Shown: positions 22,480-34,938, counted from the first letter of the stretch. The stretch is 64,000 nt of DNA from Locusta migratoria (GCA_026315105.1 CM048755.1:209920333-209984332), one strand, 5' to 3'. The notes: a model not told the origin generated them from the letters alone. Numbers and translations: made by a program.

Positions 22480-24400
22480 TTGAAATTTTCCAAATGTTCA
22501 TCTTGTTGCAAAGTTTTAACGTAAGAGATGTAATGACGTTTAATTCCCAAAGTAGGTTTGTAAATAAAATATAAGCAATTTTTAAAAATATTTATATACC
22601 AATGGAGCTCATATGTTTGGTAAAAATATTATTCATGATATTATGTTTTGTTAGAGAAGATACAGTTTATGTTGAAAATCAAATAAAGGTACCAAAAACC
22701 GATTAATGTCAAAATCATTTCATGTTATTAAAGTTTAGTTGGGTTTAGTGAGTTTTGCATATTAAACATATATGAAAATAGTTATGAAAATTGAATGTAT
22801 TTTCATTATGGAAATAGAGGTCGGAAATCCGGTTATATATACTAAGAGAAATTGGCAGCATTATTTTCATCATCATAGACATGTTGATTTGAATAAATAT
22901 CCAAAGTATTGAAGTACGTTTGGTGCCAAACGGTTCACAATTTTTTTTCATTATTATGATTTTACTCAATTTTTTATGTAACGAGCAAAAAATTTCTTTG
23001 CATTTTTCATGTATATTTCCAAATACTTACATTTGATCTTGTGCATTTTTGTTGTTCAAGTAACATAATATTCATAATTAAAATCTTGAATTCTACATTT
23101 GACAAAAGTTAGACTTAACTTTTTATTTTCTCTTTGAGGAACAAAGTGAGGCAATAAATTATTTATCTCTACGTTTCTTTCTTGTAAAATTTCTGAAGCA
23201 ATCTGTGTCCTAAATTTTAGTTCATTTGTCTTCTAATTCAATGATTTCTTCATTTTTGGTGTTTTGTTCCTACTTGTTAAAATACTTTCCATCACAAGTT
23301 TATGTTCTTTTCTTCATTGATATTTCCTAGTTCTATACAATAACTTATACTTTATCTGATCTTTATAAAACTATATCATTGTATATTCTCCATATCTTCG
23401 CATTTATGGTAAAATTTCATAGTAAACCAAATCTGGAAAATTTGATGCAAAAGAAATTTCTTTGTTTCATAAAAATATAATGGGCACATTGTGATACTTT
23501 TTACAGTTTTATTTATATTTATCTACAACCATTTCAGTGCTTCCAATTATCTACAGTAAATTTGTTTAACATAGTTTTTAAATGCTTTATTATAACAGTC
23601 GTGCCCTAAAAGTTCAGTAACTTTATTTTATTAAAAGAAAGATAATGTTTCTCATTTGTAATTATTAAAAATTATCATTTATCAATAGATTTATAATATT
23701 TTAGATCCTCAAGTGACTGTAATTATTTATATAAATGTCATTTTATTATTTTGGCTTTTTAATATTTTTTCCTTATAAATTGAATATGGAAATAAAATGA
23801 TTTGTCCAGTATGCAATAATGAACGCTAAATTCATAAATAAATTAAAATGAAGACATAATTTTCCTTAAAAAGAATGAGACAAAAAGAATTTTTTCATAT
23901 TAGTCATATTACAACATTCGTTAGCAAAAAACGTGCAAATGGTTTAGTAGTAGCTGTAATAATTCTAGATGCGATAGTAGCTATACAGAATCAAAAACAT
24001 AAAGAAAGAGATTATCCATACCTTGAATGTTCTTGTGGACGGTTTGTTTTCAAAATTGTATTTGAAAATACATCACAAATTAACATATCAAGGAAAATAT
24101 TAAGTAGTAATTATTATTTTTATTTCTTACTAACTTCAGTGCAACTATTCAGTTTTTTCTAGAAATACTTATTATTATTTGTTTGTAATTTATCACTGTA
24201 TGATACACTACTATTTCTATATTATAATACAACATGTTTATCATCATCAGAACATAAAACAATTGTATTTCATGCAGCTGTATACAGTTCATGTTTAAAT
24301 GATGTAATCAAAATGATTAACATACATTGTTTAATTTGCCTACTAATAATTTTCTGTAATCATCACAAGTTATTTCATTTTTCACAATGGAATTCTTAAC
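22480..24400. other. AT-rich sequence without recognised genes
   Basis: Short frames only, such as 23875-24162 (95 codons, lysine/isoleucine rich) and 22745-22969 on the minus strand. None shows a motif I can defend. Probably the remaining part of the decayed AT-rich element. Confidence 0.35.
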
Positions 24401-24409
24401 TCCTTTAGA

Positions 24410-24740
24410 AGAGACAGCACTGAAATACAGCTGGGCAATGACCCATCTTCGGTGCAGAGGCACTCCTATGCCCTTACTCCTGTGAGAAAACGTTGCAAAA
24501 ACAACCAATTTGATTTATAGTTGGCAGGAAAGAATTAAGAACTTGTATCTGGGAGGAGGAATTCTAGAGTAGTCACCGCAACTGCAATGATCACTGTGCC
24601 CCAGTTGGCCAGTGTCCAGTGAAACTGCTTAGCAAGCAGGTGACCGAAGTTTGAATCCTGATGAGGTACACATTTTCCTCTTTACCCATTTGCTGATAAT
24701 GTCATCAATTCCCTAAATATGCACTTTTTATTTGATTTTT
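24410..24740 (+). repeat. Dispersed repeat with tRNA-like end, copy 2
   Basis: Collinear with 4400-4690 (shared ACTCCTATGCCCTTACTCC, AACTTGTATCTGG, CACTGTGCCCCAG, CTTAGCAAGCAGGTGACCGA, then a GTTTGAATCCTG B-box-like block). It sits at the right side of the AT-rich island. Confidence 0.6.
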
Positions 24741-25239
24741 TGTTTAAAGATCTCATGAAGATTCCATAAAAATATTTGACACAAATTGTTATTGATGTTA
24801 AGCTTACTTTCTGATAAGATCGATTAACAGACTTTTTCTAAGTTGAGACTAGTTTTAATATTGCTTTCATTCAGTTTGATATCTTTATCGCTGTTATTAA
24901 TGTTGTAAATAGGATTTACAATAAGATCAGTCAAATTTTGTTTATTAAGTTTGGAATAATTATTCAAATATTTTTATTAGCATTTGATAGAATTTCCTTT
25001 ACATATTTATATTTTATTTCTTTGGTCCACATTTCTTTACATGTTGATTTTCAAGTAAAATAGTCATGAAATTAAAATTCACCTTCTCAAGTTCCACATG
25101 AATAACCCCTTACTGTACAATAATTATCTACATCTTTCTAACTAAATCCATACTTTTCTTTAGAAAAATTTTTGAGTTTTTAAGAAGTTCAGCTTTTTTG
25201 CTCATTTTGTTGTGTTTGTATTCACATAGAAAAAATTTT

Positions 25240-26803
25240 GATTTTTACATTTATAAAAATAACCCGGCATTGCCTGGGTACTTATTTATTCCAGTCTTTA
25301 TCTCGTCTTTCCTTTCCTCTCTCCATCTTCCCTTTCTTTCTCTTTCAGTTCATCTCATCATCTCTCCTATCCTATCCATCTCCATCGTCTCCTCCTATCC
25401 CTTGTCTACCCATTTACACATCTCTCTCTCTGCCAATCATCTCCTTTACTCTCTGTGGAACTACTTCTCCACCTCTTGCGACCATTGTCTTCTTCATTTG
25501 TGCGAATTTATATAACTCTGTTAATTTTCATGGTGATCTGTGCTGTCTAAGTTTATAGCAAAATTAACTTTGCCATGCACTGTATTAAAATCTTAGGTAG
25601 ACGCTGATGTTCCCCTTGATTTGAAGCTTAAGTGTGCAAAAAGTCATTAAGGTCACAATAAAACTATAGATTTTGTCGAGTTTCACAGGTAAAGTACCCT
25701 CTGCCATGCACCATAAAATATGTTACATAGTCAGGCACTTTCCTCTAGTCCAATCTTCCACTAGTCCATCGCCTCCTTTCCCTTCTTGCTGCTCATTTGC
25801 TCCTGCCCCCGTCTCCTCCTGTCCCTTTCTCTGACCATTTACTCCTCTCCCTCACTCTGTTTATCTCCTGTCACCTGTCTGTCACAATCTCCCCTCTCTC
25901 ATTCTCCTCCGCTACCCTCTCTCTGTCCGTCTCGTCCTCTACCCCCTTTTGGTCCATCTCCACCCTCCCCTTTCCGACCGTCTCCTTGTCCACCTACTAA
26001 TCTTCCTTCTATACATGAAAACATACATATATGCACCAAGTTTCATGGTGACTGGTCAAATGGCCTCAATGTCGAAATGTACCCTCTGCCATGCTAATTT
26101 CATTTGGCTTCAGATTAAAAAAATCTCCTTCATGAAAACATACACTTATGTGCTGGCTTTCATGGTGACCATTCAAACAATTTGGATGTTTGTTGTAATG
26201 TACCCTCCACCATAGAGCTACGGAGGCTTACGAAAGGTAACCCATGCATTAATTTGGAGTATAAGCTATCTTCATTACACATTTCATTCCAATCTGTGTA
26301 GCCATTTTAGCATGAACAGTAACAAACGTGTTAAAACGTTGTAAGGTACCCTCTGCCATGAACCGTAAGGTGGCTTCCAAAAGGAAACTCATGCATTAGT
26401 TCAGGGTAGGGGATATCTGCATTCCAAATTTCATTCAAATCCGCCCTACTGTTTCAGAGCAAAGAGAAACACAGTTATTAACCCATTGTAAGGTACCCCC
26501 CACCACACACCATATGATGGTTTACGAAAGGTAGCCCATGTAATAATTGGGGTATAAGCTGCAATGTTCCAAATTTCATTTACATCGGTCCAGCCATTTC
26601 AGCATGAAGGCATAAAACCTTATTAACTAATTGTTAAGCACCCTCCGCCATGCACCATACGAAGTTAATTTTGGTATGCCTATAACCTGCAAGCGACTGC
26701 AAGAAATGTGTTGACAAAGTTTTATCGCAATCGGATGTACAGTATGGCTGTGCATAAAATACGAAAAAAAGACAAACAAACATTAACTTTTATATATTAG
26801 ACT
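25240..26803 (+). repeat. CCGGG-motif dispersed repeat, unit 1, with ~147 bp tandem modules
   Basis: Starts near AACCCGGCATTGCCTGGGTA and ends ACTTTTATATATTAG. It includes CT-rich tracts at about 25290-25500 and 25750-25990. From 26201 four imperfect tandem modules start with TACCCTCYRCCAT-like bases at about 26201, 26347, 26494 and 26639 (spacing 145-147). Non-coding; the frames in it are runs of Ser/Pro/Leu from the CT tract. Confidence 0.7.
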
Positions 26804-27512
26804 AGCTGAAAGTCTAGAATTGCCCGGGTGTTTATTTAGTCCATACTCGTGGAGTCCATCATCCCTCCCGTCCTCTCTCTCCATCTCTCTTTTCATCTCC
26901 CTCTTCATCTCCCCCTTCCTCTCTCTGAGTCGATTGCTTCCATTAGATACTCATCAACTTGTTTGATCTCCACCACCCCCCCTCCCCATCTGGGAAAACT
27001 CATACATATCAACTTTCCTGGTGGTCAGTGAAACAGTCAAAGCTTTTTGCAAAGTATCCTTTGACATTCACCATTCAGTGGCAACCTACAGGTAGCTCGT
27101 GCGCTAATTCAGGATATAAGCTATCTTCATTCCAAGTTTCATTCAAATTTGTGTATCCCTTTCAGCATGAAGGAGTAGCAAACGTATTATCCCATTGTAA
27201 GTTACCCTCCACCACATACCATATGGTGGCTGACGAAAGGCAGCCCATATATTAATAAGGACATAAGCTTCCTCTGTTCCATGTTACATACATATACATC
27301 CTGACATTTCTGTGTGAAGAAACAAATTAACTAAATGTAACGCAACCTCCCCCATGCACTATACGAAGTTAATTTTAGTATGCCTAAAACCTATACGTGA
27401 GTCGAAGCAATGAGTTGACAAAGTTTTATCACAATTGGATGTATGGTATGGGTGTGCATAAAATACGAACAGAAAGACAAACAAACAAACATTAATTTTT
27501 ATATATTAGAGT
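26804..27512 (+). repeat. CCGGG-motif dispersed repeat, unit 2
   Basis: Begins ACTAGCTGAAAGTCTAGAATT, keeps a CT-rich tract (26860-26990), tandem modules at about 27053, 27200 and 27346, and ends TTTTTATATATTAGA. It directly abuts unit 1. Confidence 0.7.
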
Positions 27513-28425
27513 ATTTTCAAATTCGCATTACTATACATTGGTAACAATAGATTCCTTCTGCTGGTGGTTTTCATCCCAATGTTTTGGTACGCTGGGTGTC
27601 CATCAAAGCTGACAGCCAAAAATCCGTGATTTAAAAATCTGAATGAAGTGGTGTGAACAATATTTATGTTTTAAACGTTTATTTGATGATTATCACCATG
27701 AAAAATGTAACATAACTTCCAGAGAGAGCTGCTAGAATTTTCAGAAATTTTATTTCATTAGAATCTTTGCGGAAAACTGAAAATTAACCATTTAGTCGCG
27801 TTAATTAATTTAAATGATTGTAGGTAATCTGAATATATTAATACTGCACTGATAAACTGAATTGTTGAATCATATTTTAAAAATTCATCAGGATCGGAAT
27901 ACAACTGTAGAATCTGACAAAATCTTTATGTAAAGTATCCTTCGTCATGCAACATCCAAAATTTTATCCAACAGTGACCTTCCTCTTGTTTTGAAGGTAA
28001 AGTGTCCAAAATGTCATGAACATTTTAGGGTGAATAAAGTGTCCTTATTTGCATTTCGCATGATGCCACAGGTTTTCAACCATAAAATTGTTTATGACGT
28101 CATATCTCCTGAACTATATGTCGGAAGCACTTCTTACCACTACGTCAATTGTTACCTCATGGAAGGAATATGTGTACCAAATTTGTTTGAAATCGCTACA
28201 GTGGTTTAGAAGCAGACATCACACGATGCAACACTTTTCCGCGCATTTCATTGTTTATTACGGCATATCTCCTGAACTATTTGTCATAAAGTCATTTAAT
28301 GCTGCCTATGATCATCACGATAGTGCAAACAATATGGTGATAAAGTTTCATCACAATTCGTTGAACAGAATGGCCGCACATAAAATACGAACATACAAAC
28401 ATTCATTTTTATATATTAGACTAGC
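27513..28425 (+). repeat. CCGGG-family repeat, unit 3 (start eroded)
   Basis: No clear head, but it ends ATTTTTATATATTAGACTAG. Contains two related modules around TCATATCTCCTGAACTAT (28100s) and GGCATATCTCCTGAACTAT (28260s), also present in unit 4. Confidence 0.55.
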
Positions 28426-29293
28426 TGAAAACCCGGCGTTGACCGGGTATTTATTTATTTATTCCTGCCATTTTTCAGGTATATATTCATTTGTATATGG
28501 GCTGTATGTCTGTAAAATCTCTTGGGAATACAGTTAGTAGTAAAGAAGTAGTAGATTAAAACTTGGTGCATGATGGGGCGGTTTTCCATAAACATTACTG
28601 TTTATGTGCTCATATCTCATGAGCTACGTGTCGTACTGTGATACAATTTAGAAGGTACATTGAACTATATGCGTATATACTGCCTGTGAAGTTTCCTGTG
28701 GCTACAATGTGTAGTGTACAAATTATAAATTGTAACGTCATACCGAGAGCCGTAGTTTTACTCCATAAACAGCGGAAAAATAGTAAGCGAGAAACGTTTT
28801 TCCTTTCATCATTTTACTACGGTTGCCAGCGAGAAAAAGTTTAATAAAGGTTTGAAATTATGTTTAAAGTTTGTTGCCAGTCGCTAAGTACTGTCATTCT
28901 CATACAGTGTATTTCGAAAGTCTCGCCGCATTATATGGCATTTTTTGCGATTTCTATTGGTTATGACGTAATGTCTTTTGAACCATGTACCATATGTGGT
29001 TCTTAACCATGCAGTAATTGCTACCTCACGGTAAGGAATGTGTGTACCAAATTTGGTTGAAATCGGTCCAATGGTTTAGGAGAAAATAAGCAGCATTGTC
29101 GCAAAATGCAGCAGTTTTTCGCGCATATCATTGTTCATGACGTCATATCTCGTGAACTGTGATTCTTACACTTACGGCAACCGTCCTCATGGATTGAAGC
29201 TTGCGTGTACAAAATTTCATAAATATTGGAACAAAACTGTAGATTTGTATGCAACACGTACAAACACACAGACACTCTGCTTTATATATTAGA
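28426..29293 (+). repeat. CCGGG-family repeat, unit 4
   Basis: Begins CTGAAAACCCGGCGTTGACC and ends CTTTATATATTAG. Contains modules with GTGTACCAAATTTGGTTGAA and a TGACGTCATATCT block at about 29139. Confidence 0.65.
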
Positions 29294-29375
29294 TTTTGAG
29301 GTACACTTCAACTTGACGTTCTGCACTTTGTGTTACCAGAGGTGAAGTAGATATAATAGTGCCAGTTAAAAATAT

Positions 29376-29455
29376 ATGCCTGAAGGGGAGAATCGAACGC
29401 ACACATTGCAGATATTAAATTACAAGCGATCCAGCAGACCACTATGGCAAGATAA
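29376..29455 (-). repeat. tRNA-like fragment
   Basis: Minus strand reads GGTCTGCTGGATCGCTTGTA, then GCGTTCGATTCTCCCCTTCA, a B-box-like block. Too degenerate for a tRNA gene; likely the head of a diverged SINE. Confidence 0.3.
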
Positions 29456-29996
29456 CGTGATAAGTACTTGGCACGTCTACTAGAGGCGGTGAATGCTATG
29501 TGACCCTCAATGAAATGATCGATTATAAGCAACATTCAGACACAGAAATTATGTACATATAATGTCAGCGGGATGTAAAGACACCTCTCGCCGTCATTTC
29601 CCTAAGTGAAGACTATATAGAATATCCACTATTTAACCAAATACAACACTGTATGATGTGAACTTTCCAGATAATTCCACTATAACTGTCTGTATTACCA
29701 TTATTATCCACATTATAAAAATATTTGTTTTTATTGTATCCAGTGAGCATTCACGTGTTTGGAGGGGGGACTATATTAGGCAACAGTACATCGTTTGACC
29801 AAACGATTACACAATGGAATATCAATTCTCAACTTAAACAACTTCTGAATCATATCTGGTTTTTGTAAGAGCCTACACCAATCAAAAATGTGAGTGCTAC
29901 CAGACGTTTTGATCTATATCGTGTACACAATGAGCACATCAAATAAAAGTTATAAATCTATTTCTGCTTCATGCATGCGGATTTCGTGAAAATACG

Positions 29997-30500
29997 CTAC
30001 TCATGTACGAAGCCACTCATTGTAGAAAACATCCAAGACAAGCACGCATTATCAGACTCCAAAAATGGACGGACAAGCGCAGTGTATGCAGTTTCTTTAG
30101 TAGTTCTGTTGCATCTTTTAAGGGTTCTGCCAATAAAACGCAGTCTCTGGTTCGCCTTTCCCACGATATTATCTACGTGTTCTTTCCAGTTTAAGTCTGA
30201 AGTAATAGTGATTCCTAGGTATTTTGTGGAGTTTACGGCCTTCACATTTGAATGATTTATGTTGTAAACAAAGTTTAACGGATTTCTTTTCGTACTCATG
30301 TGGACGACTTCACACTTCTCATTATTTAGAGTCAATTGCCAATTTTTACACCATACTGATATCTTATTCAGATCGTTCTGCAGTTGGTTTTGATCTTCAG
30401 ATGATTTTACTAGACGGTAAATGACGGCGTCATCTGCAAACAACCTAAGAGAGCTACTTAGATTTTCCCCTAAATCGTTTATGTAAATAAATCTTTGCTA
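29997..30500 (-). pseudogene. LINE reverse transcriptase fragment (CR1/Jockey-like)
   Basis: The 148-codon frame from 30443 down reads FADDAVIYRL (palm box with both Asp), EKCEVVHMSTKRNP, STKYLGITITSDLNW and KETAYTALVRPFLE. Directly upstream, in frame, comes YINDLGENLSSSLRL. It is clearly related to the LINE at 38469-41443. The 5' part and the 3' end are missing. Confidence 0.88.
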
Positions 30501-30539
30501 AGCACCACCTTGTCCAGAAAAGACGCCATATATCTCTCA

Positions 30540-30840
30540 AACTGAGGACGTGTGCAATATTATTGGCAGGATCCTCCAATGAGCTCGGGATTTGTACGAT
30601 ATAACGCACCATTTTCCACTTGGACAGAATTCGGTACAATATTCCTTAGGACAACACCAGACATCTCCTATCACTCTGGCCGAAGCTGTATAACTGCTTG
30701 CGTAAGAGCCAGAAGTGGAACAAGGAGTTATTGATTTGCTGGATTTTGAGGCCCGTTCTCTCGAATAAATCAGCCACTTAAAATAATCGATCATTTGTAA
30801 ATCACAGCTACAGATTTCCGTCCCATGTCAACTGAATCAC
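30540..30840 (+). pseudogene. Possible 3' end of a Tc1-like element
   Basis: Contains TTCTCTCGAATAAATCAGCC and ACAGATTTCCGTCCCAT, which resemble the 3' non-coding tail of the Tc1-like element ending near 46165. No catalytic residues are covered. Confidence 0.33.
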
Positions 30841-31139
30841 AGGATACCACCTTTCGGCTTTGACCCCTGACATCGGCGTATTGTGTTCCATGCTGGAAAT
30901 ACTGAACATTTGCAACAGGGATTTTTGGTTATGAATGTGTCATTAATTTTTACAGTACTAACTGATTTATTTACGTTCAGACATACACCTATCAAGCATC
31001 ATGATTTAAATAAATACTGTAAACTTTGATCGTTCGTAAATGGCAACAGCTTGACTGAGCATTGTGGCGAAGGGAAGTTTCTTTGTGCGTAGTAGAAAGC
31101 TTTGTTATGTCGTTATGACATCACTGGTGGTATAGGGAA

Positions 31140-32010
31140 TTTCGGTATTGCCTCCATCCCATTCGAATATTCATTTCCTAATGCAAGTTTTAATTTTACA
31201 AGGATACTTTCTCATTGCCATTCCATTTCCACTTTCAATTGAAGCGAGAGAAAAAAAATTACTTGTAAACTTCTGCAGTATCCATAGTCTCACCTGTTTC
31301 GTTCTTGCGCTCCTCGGACTAAGTATACTTTGGAGGACGTATTTTTAATCCGATGTCTTGACATAACCGCAGGATCTTTAAGTTTCTTCGACAGTGTTCC
31401 GCGGAAAGTCTTCTCCTCATCTCCAAGGATTCTCGTCTAAGCATGAAGACAACTTCTGCAAGACATTTGAAATGTAAAACGCCTTGTAACCGACATAAGC
31501 TAAATCAACGCCTTCTAACCGATATAACCCCTCGCCTCATTGTTTCTTCAGTATTGAGTTTCACTAGAGCCCCACAGTTTTGTAGAATCCTCGCAAAACT
31601 TTAAGGATGCTGTGAACTTTCCTTATAACTGATCTTAAGTTTTTATTCCATGTAATGATACGCCAAACACTTAATGTCTGTGGCTGAATCAAGCGGCGTA
31701 CCACAAATGTTGCATTCCATCATAATAAGAATATTTCCCCTAACGACCAGCAATGATTTACGTTTAGGAACATTTAAAACACCCTTATAGTCATCACAAC
31801 AGACACAAATTCCGTTCATGTCATTCCGAATTCGCTAGTCACCTAACGACAACACATGCCCATACGTCATCAGCCAACAGACAAGGATTTTGTCCATCCA
31901 ATACAACAGATCGTGTATTTATTCTGAGAAGAGGAGCGGTCGTATCACACTTACCTCGACTGTCGTGGTGCACCTTTGACTCTAATGAACACTCATCGTC
32001 CAGATCAACG
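31140..32010 (-). pseudogene. Weak LINE reverse transcriptase remnant
   Basis: On the minus strand an LLADDVW palm-like box lies near 31865-31885. Further down, a VPLDSATDIKCLAYH-like box and an ERNR-stop-DYGYC block (31270-31300) match the order of RT C-terminal motifs. Frames are broken every few dozen codons. Family unresolved. Confidence 0.4.
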
Positions 32011-32351
32011 TAATAATAATGTCTTTAAGCCAGCCACTTTTTCTACAATTATTTCCTACGCTCGTACCGTAGTTAAAATTCTCATGTGTACTAATATAAA
32101 GGATACGTCCCAAAGGTCATACATAAAAGCTACCTTTTGCCCTCCACCAATGGTCCACAGAAAGCGGATGTGAATTGGTGAGCTGCGTTTCATATAAGCA
32201 ATGCTTTCAAAATCTATTCTGACTTATGGGAAAATACTTCCGTATACAGACAAGAATGAATTAGCTTACTACCACTGAAACATCGTTTGACTGAAAGCGA
32301 CTCACTCAGCAATCTCAAACATGTGCGCACTATATAGAAGTTTCGCTTACC

Positions 32352-32540
32352 CTCCTGGCTAGCCTCGCGGTTTAAAGCGCTGCTCTCCTTGTCGAGGAAG
32401 TATACTAACCCCGGTTCGAATACGCCAGGAGGATTAATGACAGGGGGGTCGGTATGCCGGCCAGCTTGGATGTGGATTTTTGGCGATTTTCCACATCATA
32501 GTGGATAAATACCGGCCCGATACTGAAGTCCCGCCTCAGT
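32352..32540 (+). mobile_element. Second tRNA-derived SINE family, degraded copy
   Basis: Head TGGCTAGCCTCGCGGTTTAA with CCCGGTTCGAATACGCC B box, then a body with GCCGGCCAGCTTGGATGTGG and GGCGATTTTCCACATC. This order matches a common arthropod SINE that differs from the main family here. No target duplication was found. Confidence 0.6.
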
Positions 32541-32930
32541 TACTCGATTCACAGCCATTTAGAAAACCTTTCGCATACTTTCCCTTAGACAACAATATAC
32601 GTTGACAGTTGGGGTATATACAGTCTATCGCTGTACTCGAAAAGCCACGAAACAGGCAGCTTGTATCGTAACTGGTTGCACAGACTAAACAGTCTTCAGA
32701 ATTCGAAGAAATCTACTAGGAAAGAGCTTATAATGGCTGACCTCCGGTACTGATGTTCTTGGTTGTCAAGCATCAATAACCAATGCAGTCGACAACGAAG
32801 ACGTTTGTGACAACGGGGAACAGCCGAGGTACAAGGAACCGCTGAAAAAGCACAGTCGTGTGGGTATGGTCGTGTGGTCTGAGACGTCACGTTACGGATT
32901 GAGCAGCCACTCCCGTCGGAGAATCGGGCG

Positions 32931-32953
32931 CGCACACACACACACACACACAC
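32931..32953. repeat. (AC)n microsatellite
   Basis: Short run of CA dinucleotides. Confidence 0.9.
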
Positions 32954-33155
32954 ATACATATATAGTAGTTTGGTCCCTTACGTTTACAATCATCTGAGAA
33001 CACTTTCTAAAAAGGACCATCCAACCTGTTTACTATACTTAAGCCTTAGCCTACCTCTCCAATACCTACCCCCAACACTTTAATAAGCAAAAAATGTTCA
33101 AATGTTTGTAAAGCTTATGGAACTTAACTGCGGGGTTGTTATGTTGTTACGGTCT

Positions 33156-34938
33156 TCAGTCCGGAGACTGGTTTGATGCAGCTCTCCACCCTACCCTATC
33201 CTGAGCAAACCTTTTCATCTCCTCATAAGAACGGCAACCCACATCCACTTGAATCTGCTTACTATACGCGTCTCGTGGTCTCCCTCTGCGATTTTTCCCC
33301 CACACACTTCCCTCCAATGCTAAATTTACGATTCCTCGATGTCTAAGAATGTGTCCTACCAAGCGATCCCTTCTTTTGGTCAGGGTATGCCAAAAATTCC
33401 TTTTCTCACCAATTCTGTTCAGTACCTCTTCATTAGTTATGCGATCTACCCACCTAATCTTCAGCATTGTTCTGTAGCACCACATTTCAAAAGCCTATAT
33501 TCTCTTCCTGTCCGCACTGCTTATCGTCCATGTTTCACTCCCGTACAATGCAACAGTCCACACAAATGCCTTCAGAAAAGACTTCCTTACCCTTAAATTA
33601 ATATTCGATGTTAGCAAATTTCTCTTTTTCCAAAATTCAAAATGTTCAAATGTTTGTGAAGCTTAGGGGACTTAATTACGGGGTTATCAGTCCCTAAACT
33701 TACAAACTACTTATGAACTACCTAATACTAAGGACGGCACAAATATCCATGCCCGAGGGGGGATTCGAACCCCCGACCGTAGTGGCCTTGCAGACCGTGA
33801 CTGGAGCGCCTCAGTCCCCTCGGCTACCGCGGCCGGCTCTCTTTTTCAAAAATGCTTTTCTTCCCATTGCCATTCTGCATTTTATATCCTCTGTACTGCG
33901 ACCATTGCATGTTATTTTACAACACAAGTAACAAAACTCATCTACCACCTTCATTGTTTCGTTACCTAATCTAATTCCTTCAGAATCGCCTGATTTTCTA
34001 AGACCGCATTCCATTATTTTTGTTTTGCTCTTGTTAATGTTCATTTTATACGCTCTCTTCAACACACTGTCCATTCCATTCAACTGCTCTTCCAGGTCCT
34101 TTGCTGTCTCTGACAGAATTACAATGTCATCAGCAAAACGCAATGTTTTTATTTGCTCCCCCTCAACTTTAATCCCTATTCCAAATTTTTCCTTGCTTTC
34201 CTTCACCGCCTGCTCAGTGTACAAATTGAATGACATCGGAGAAAGGCTACAACCCTGTCTTACTCCTTTCCCAACTGATGCTTTCCTTTCATGCCCTTCG
34301 AGTCTAATAACTGCGGTCTGGCTTTTGTACAAGTTGTAAATAACTCTCCTTTCCCTGTATTTTACCCCTGCTGACTTCAGAATTTGAAAGAGTGTATTCC
34401 AGTCAACATTGTCAAACGCTTTCTCCAAATCTACAAAAGCTAAAAATGTAGGTTTGCCTTTCCTTAATCTATCTTCTAAGATAAGACGTAAAGTGAGTAT
34501 TGCCTCCTGGGTTCCTACGTTCCTCCTGAATCCAAACTGATCTTCCCCAAGGTTAGCTTCTACCAGATTTTCCATTCTCCTGTAGATAATTCGTGTTAAA
34601 AATTTTGCAACCATGACTTATCAAACTGATGGTTCTGTAATTTTCACACCTGTCTGCACCTGATTTCTTTGGAGTGGGGATTATTACATTTTTCTTAAAG
34701 TCTGAGGTTATTTCGCCTGCCTCATACATCCTACACACCAGTTCAAATAGTTTTGTCATGTCTGGCTCTCCCAGAGACTTTAGTAGCTCTGAGGGTATGT
34801 CATCTACTCCTGGGGCCTTGTTCTGACCTAGGTCTTTCAGGGCTCTGTCAAATTCATCTCTCAGTATAGTATCTCCTATTTCATCTTGATCTACTTCCTC
34901 TTTCCTTCCTACAACATTGTCTCTGATACAACTGATAC
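33156..34938 (-). pseudogene. RTE-like reverse transcriptase, truncated and split
   Basis: From the right: NKAPGVDDIPSELLK near 34800, then 34759-34553 with ENYRTISLISHGCKI, a frameshift near 34600, then 34614-33811 (267 codons) with FGFRRNVGTQEAILTLR, FLAFVDLEKAFDNVDW (first catalytic Asp), GVRQGCSLSPMSFNLY and LRFADDIVILSE (second and third Asp). A SINE follows, then 33485-33156 with the C-terminal MWCYRTMLKIRW block and VGHILRHRG. The endonuclease domain is missing. In the family this protein carries out target-primed reverse transcription. Confidence 0.9.
33636..33837 (-). mobile_element. tRNA-headed SINE (G1) inside the RTE-like LINE
   Basis: Target duplication of about 14 bp, TCTCTTTTTCCAAAA-like (33621-33635 and 33838-33851). 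Third layer of the nest. Confidence 0.92.

Larger units (their letters stand above)
17450..25150. mobile_element. AT-rich island, probable decayed Polinton/Maverick-type element
   Basis: About 7.7 kb markedly richer in A+T than both flanks, free of SINEs, with short broken frames. A Polinton-type integrase remnant (21870-22460) is the only confident gene. No DNA polymerase B, packaging ATPase, capsid or protease motif could be secured, and I found no terminal inverted repeat, so limits are set by composition. A different AT-rich insert is possible for parts of it. Confidence 0.45.
33137..34938 (-). mobile_element. 5'-truncated RTE-like LINE inserted in a SINE
   Basis: Flanked by AACTGCGGGGT at 33126-33136 and 34939-34949. 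The 3' end (at left) ends in a short GTAACAACATAACA tail. The 5' end is truncated within the N-terminal part of the reverse transcriptase. A second SINE is inserted at 33636-33837. Confidence 0.9.

Noticed and set aside
17450..25150. AT-rich island as a mitochondrial (NUMT) or bacterial endosymbiont insert
   Set aside because: No mitochondrial gene, rRNA or tRNA order could be read and no long bacterial frames exist. The integrase remnant points to a mobile element instead.
25198..26000. Long Ser/Pro/Leu frames as secreted or mucin-like proteins
   Set aside because: They come from CT-rich tracts inside a dispersed repeat and overlap in two frames with equal length.
30552..30734. Overlapping frames on both strands at 30.5-30.8 kb as coding
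   Set aside because: They are mirror readings of a probable Tc1-like 3' remnant and carry no motif.
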